Assembly: GCA_038396625.1 (NCBI GenBank)
Contig: CP121688.1
Span: forward strand, 744,001 to 808,000
From: G038396625 sp038396625
GTDB taxonomy: Bacteria > Bacillota > Clostridia > Peptostreptococcales > Thermotaleaceae
DNA: 64,000 bases
Reading direction: 5' to 3'
Shown piece by piece: positions 63,169-64,000 of the stretch. The translations under genes and the position numbers were made by a program. The notes beneath the pieces are model-generated. The model was given only the letters and a program-made list of their open reading frames with translations. It made no database searches and was not told the origin of the DNA. Position 1 is the stretch's first letter. Each line of letters begins with the position of its first letter.

Positions 63169-64000
63169 AGGAGTTAAAATATGTAGGAAAGACAGTACCT
63201 ATTCATGATGTAAAGGAAAAAGTAACAGGGAAAATGAAATATACAGGAGATATGCAGCTTCACGGAATGCTTCATGCCAAGCTCCTGTTGAGTGATGTGG
63301 CCCATGCGAAGATTCGAAAGATCGATACCTCTAAAGCAGAAGCTCTTGAGGGTGTGGTGAAGGTTTTCACTTATGAAAATTCACCAAATACACCTTTTAA
63401 TTCCCACAAATGGTTCGTAGGGCTAGAAACTTGTGAAGATGAGGTGCTTTTTACCGATGAAGTAAAATTTGTAGGAGATCGTATTGCGGCAGTTGTTGCA
63501 AAGGACAAATATACTGCAGAAAGAGCAGTACAATTCATTGAGATAGAATATGAGCAATTACCTGTTATTACAAATCCAAGGGAAGCATTAAAGCATGATG
63601 GCTATAGGGCTTTTCAAAAGGAAATCAAGGTTGGAGAACCTGAAGAAATGATTGCAAATGCAACATTGGTATTTGAAGATGAAGTAAAGACACAGAAAGT
63701 GCATCATGCTGCCATGGAAACTCATGTATGTGTGGCAGCCCCAAGTCCTGCAGGAGATATTACCATATGGACGCCTTGTCAAGTAGCATTTCAGGTAAGG
63801 CTATTGGCTGCGCAAGTATTAAACTTACCTCTAAATAAAGTAAGAGCTATTAAGACAACGATGGGGGGCTCCTTTGGAGGAAAGGGACAGCCAGTGTTAG
63901 AGCCGGTTTGTGCTTTCTTAGCACAAGCAACGGGTGCACCGATAAAATTGCAAATGGACAGAACAGAGAGTATCATGGGAACAAGAACAAGAACAGCAAC
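63162..64000 (+). CDS. Molybdenum hydroxylase molybdopterin-binding large subunit, partial (runs off the end)
   Basis: Starting at ATG 63162 behind AGGAGGTG, about 279 codons are visible and remain open to base 64000. The start (YVGKTVPIHDVKEKVTGKMK) and the aldehyde oxidase/xanthine dehydrogenase a/b hammerhead domain are followed by TTMGGSFGGKGQPVLEPV, the first molybdopterin-binding motif. It is the catalytic subunit that hydroxylates a purine or other N-heterocycle or an aldehyde; the substrate cannot be read from this part. A purine substrate would fit the PucR-type regulator at 55484 (inference). Confidence 0.95.
   Translation, partial: MLKELKYVGKTVPIHDVKEKVTGKMKYTGDMQLHGMLHAKLLLSDVAHAKIRKIDTSKAEALEGVVKVFTYENSPNTPFNSHKWFVGLETCEDEVLFTDEVKFVGDRIAAVVAKDKYTAERAVQFIEIEYEQLPVITNPREALKHDGYRAFQKEIKVGEPEEMIANATLVFEDEVKTQKVHHAAMETHVCVAAPSPAGDITIWTPCQVAFQVRLLAAQVLNLPLNKVRAIKTTMGGSFGGKGQPVLEPVCAFLAQATGAPIKLQMDRTESIMGTRTRTA

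Noticed and set aside
1..64000. CRISPR arrays, tRNA or rRNA genes, intact IS elements, prophage
   Set aside because: No regularly spaced repeats, tRNA-like cloverleaf or rRNA sequence, and no complete transposase or phage structural gene were found by reading both strands.

Overview
The window is low-GC DNA from an anaerobic, spore-former-type Firmicute of class Clostridia. The support for this is inference from gene content: a Clostridium symbiosum-like glutamate dehydrogenase, a clostridial ferredoxin, sigI-rsgI, SLH and copper-amine-oxidase-type wall proteins, formate-tetrahydrofolate ligase next to histidine-degradation genes, an ornithine-racemase-type enzyme and several NhaC antiporters. 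It looks like an amino-acid- and peptide-fermenting organism that makes heavy use of Na+/H+ exchange. Shine-Dalgarno sequences are strong (AAGGAGG type) and were used to correct many start codons, several of which are TTG or GTG. No tRNA, rRNA, CRISPR array or intact insertion sequence was seen.

Region by region. 1-9.8 kb is housekeeping: the end of a MarR regulator, a 2[4Fe-4S] ferredoxin with a Fur-like palindrome, a P-loop/Asp23 protein, glutamate dehydrogenase, a secreted CAP-SLH protein, cobT under a cobalamin riboswitch with its terminator, a MATE exporter, an OGG-type DNA glycosylase and a DUF554 membrane protein. 9.86-12.8 kb is a sigma-I module: sigI, rsgI and a secreted stalk-domain protein. 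sigI and the stalk gene are each preceded by the same ACCC-N17-CGTA signature. 13.3-24.4 kb is a histidine-utilisation cluster (hutH, YuiF-type permease, DapF-fold racemase, fhs, hutU, ftcD, hutI, fchA) cut into several transcription units by internal terminators and promoters. It would turn histidine into glutamate, ammonia, formate and ATP, with glutamate then open to the dehydrogenase upstream.

24.4-38.6 kb is a peptide/opine-type uptake and hydrolysis locus: a DUF1177 protein, a complete five-gene Dpp/Opp-like ABC importer, two M20 hydrolases, two tandem 381-residue amidohydrolase-fold proteins (the second has lost most metal ligands), a convergent PucR-type activator and an AroM-family protein. 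The substrate is unknown. This is the best candidate for an undescribed catabolic system. 38.7-46.3 kb holds two tandem ~1020-residue BTAD/AAA/TPR regulators followed by a Cache-HAMP receptor with no output domain. Its close paralogue, with an intact histidine kinase, sits at 51.9-53.7 kb behind a response regulator.

46.7-64 kb is an accessory catabolic region rich in transporters: NhaC antiporter, M20 hydrolase, single-domain chromate-family transporter and an Lrp regulator; the two-component system; a YfcC-type transporter; a PucR-type regulator; a second NhaC antiporter; a class-V PLP enzyme and an ornithine-racemase-like enzyme. Two decayed genes lie here, a TnpB remnant and an NhaC C-terminal remnant. 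The window ends inside a xanthine-dehydrogenase-type molybdenum hydroxylase operon whose large subunit runs off the end.
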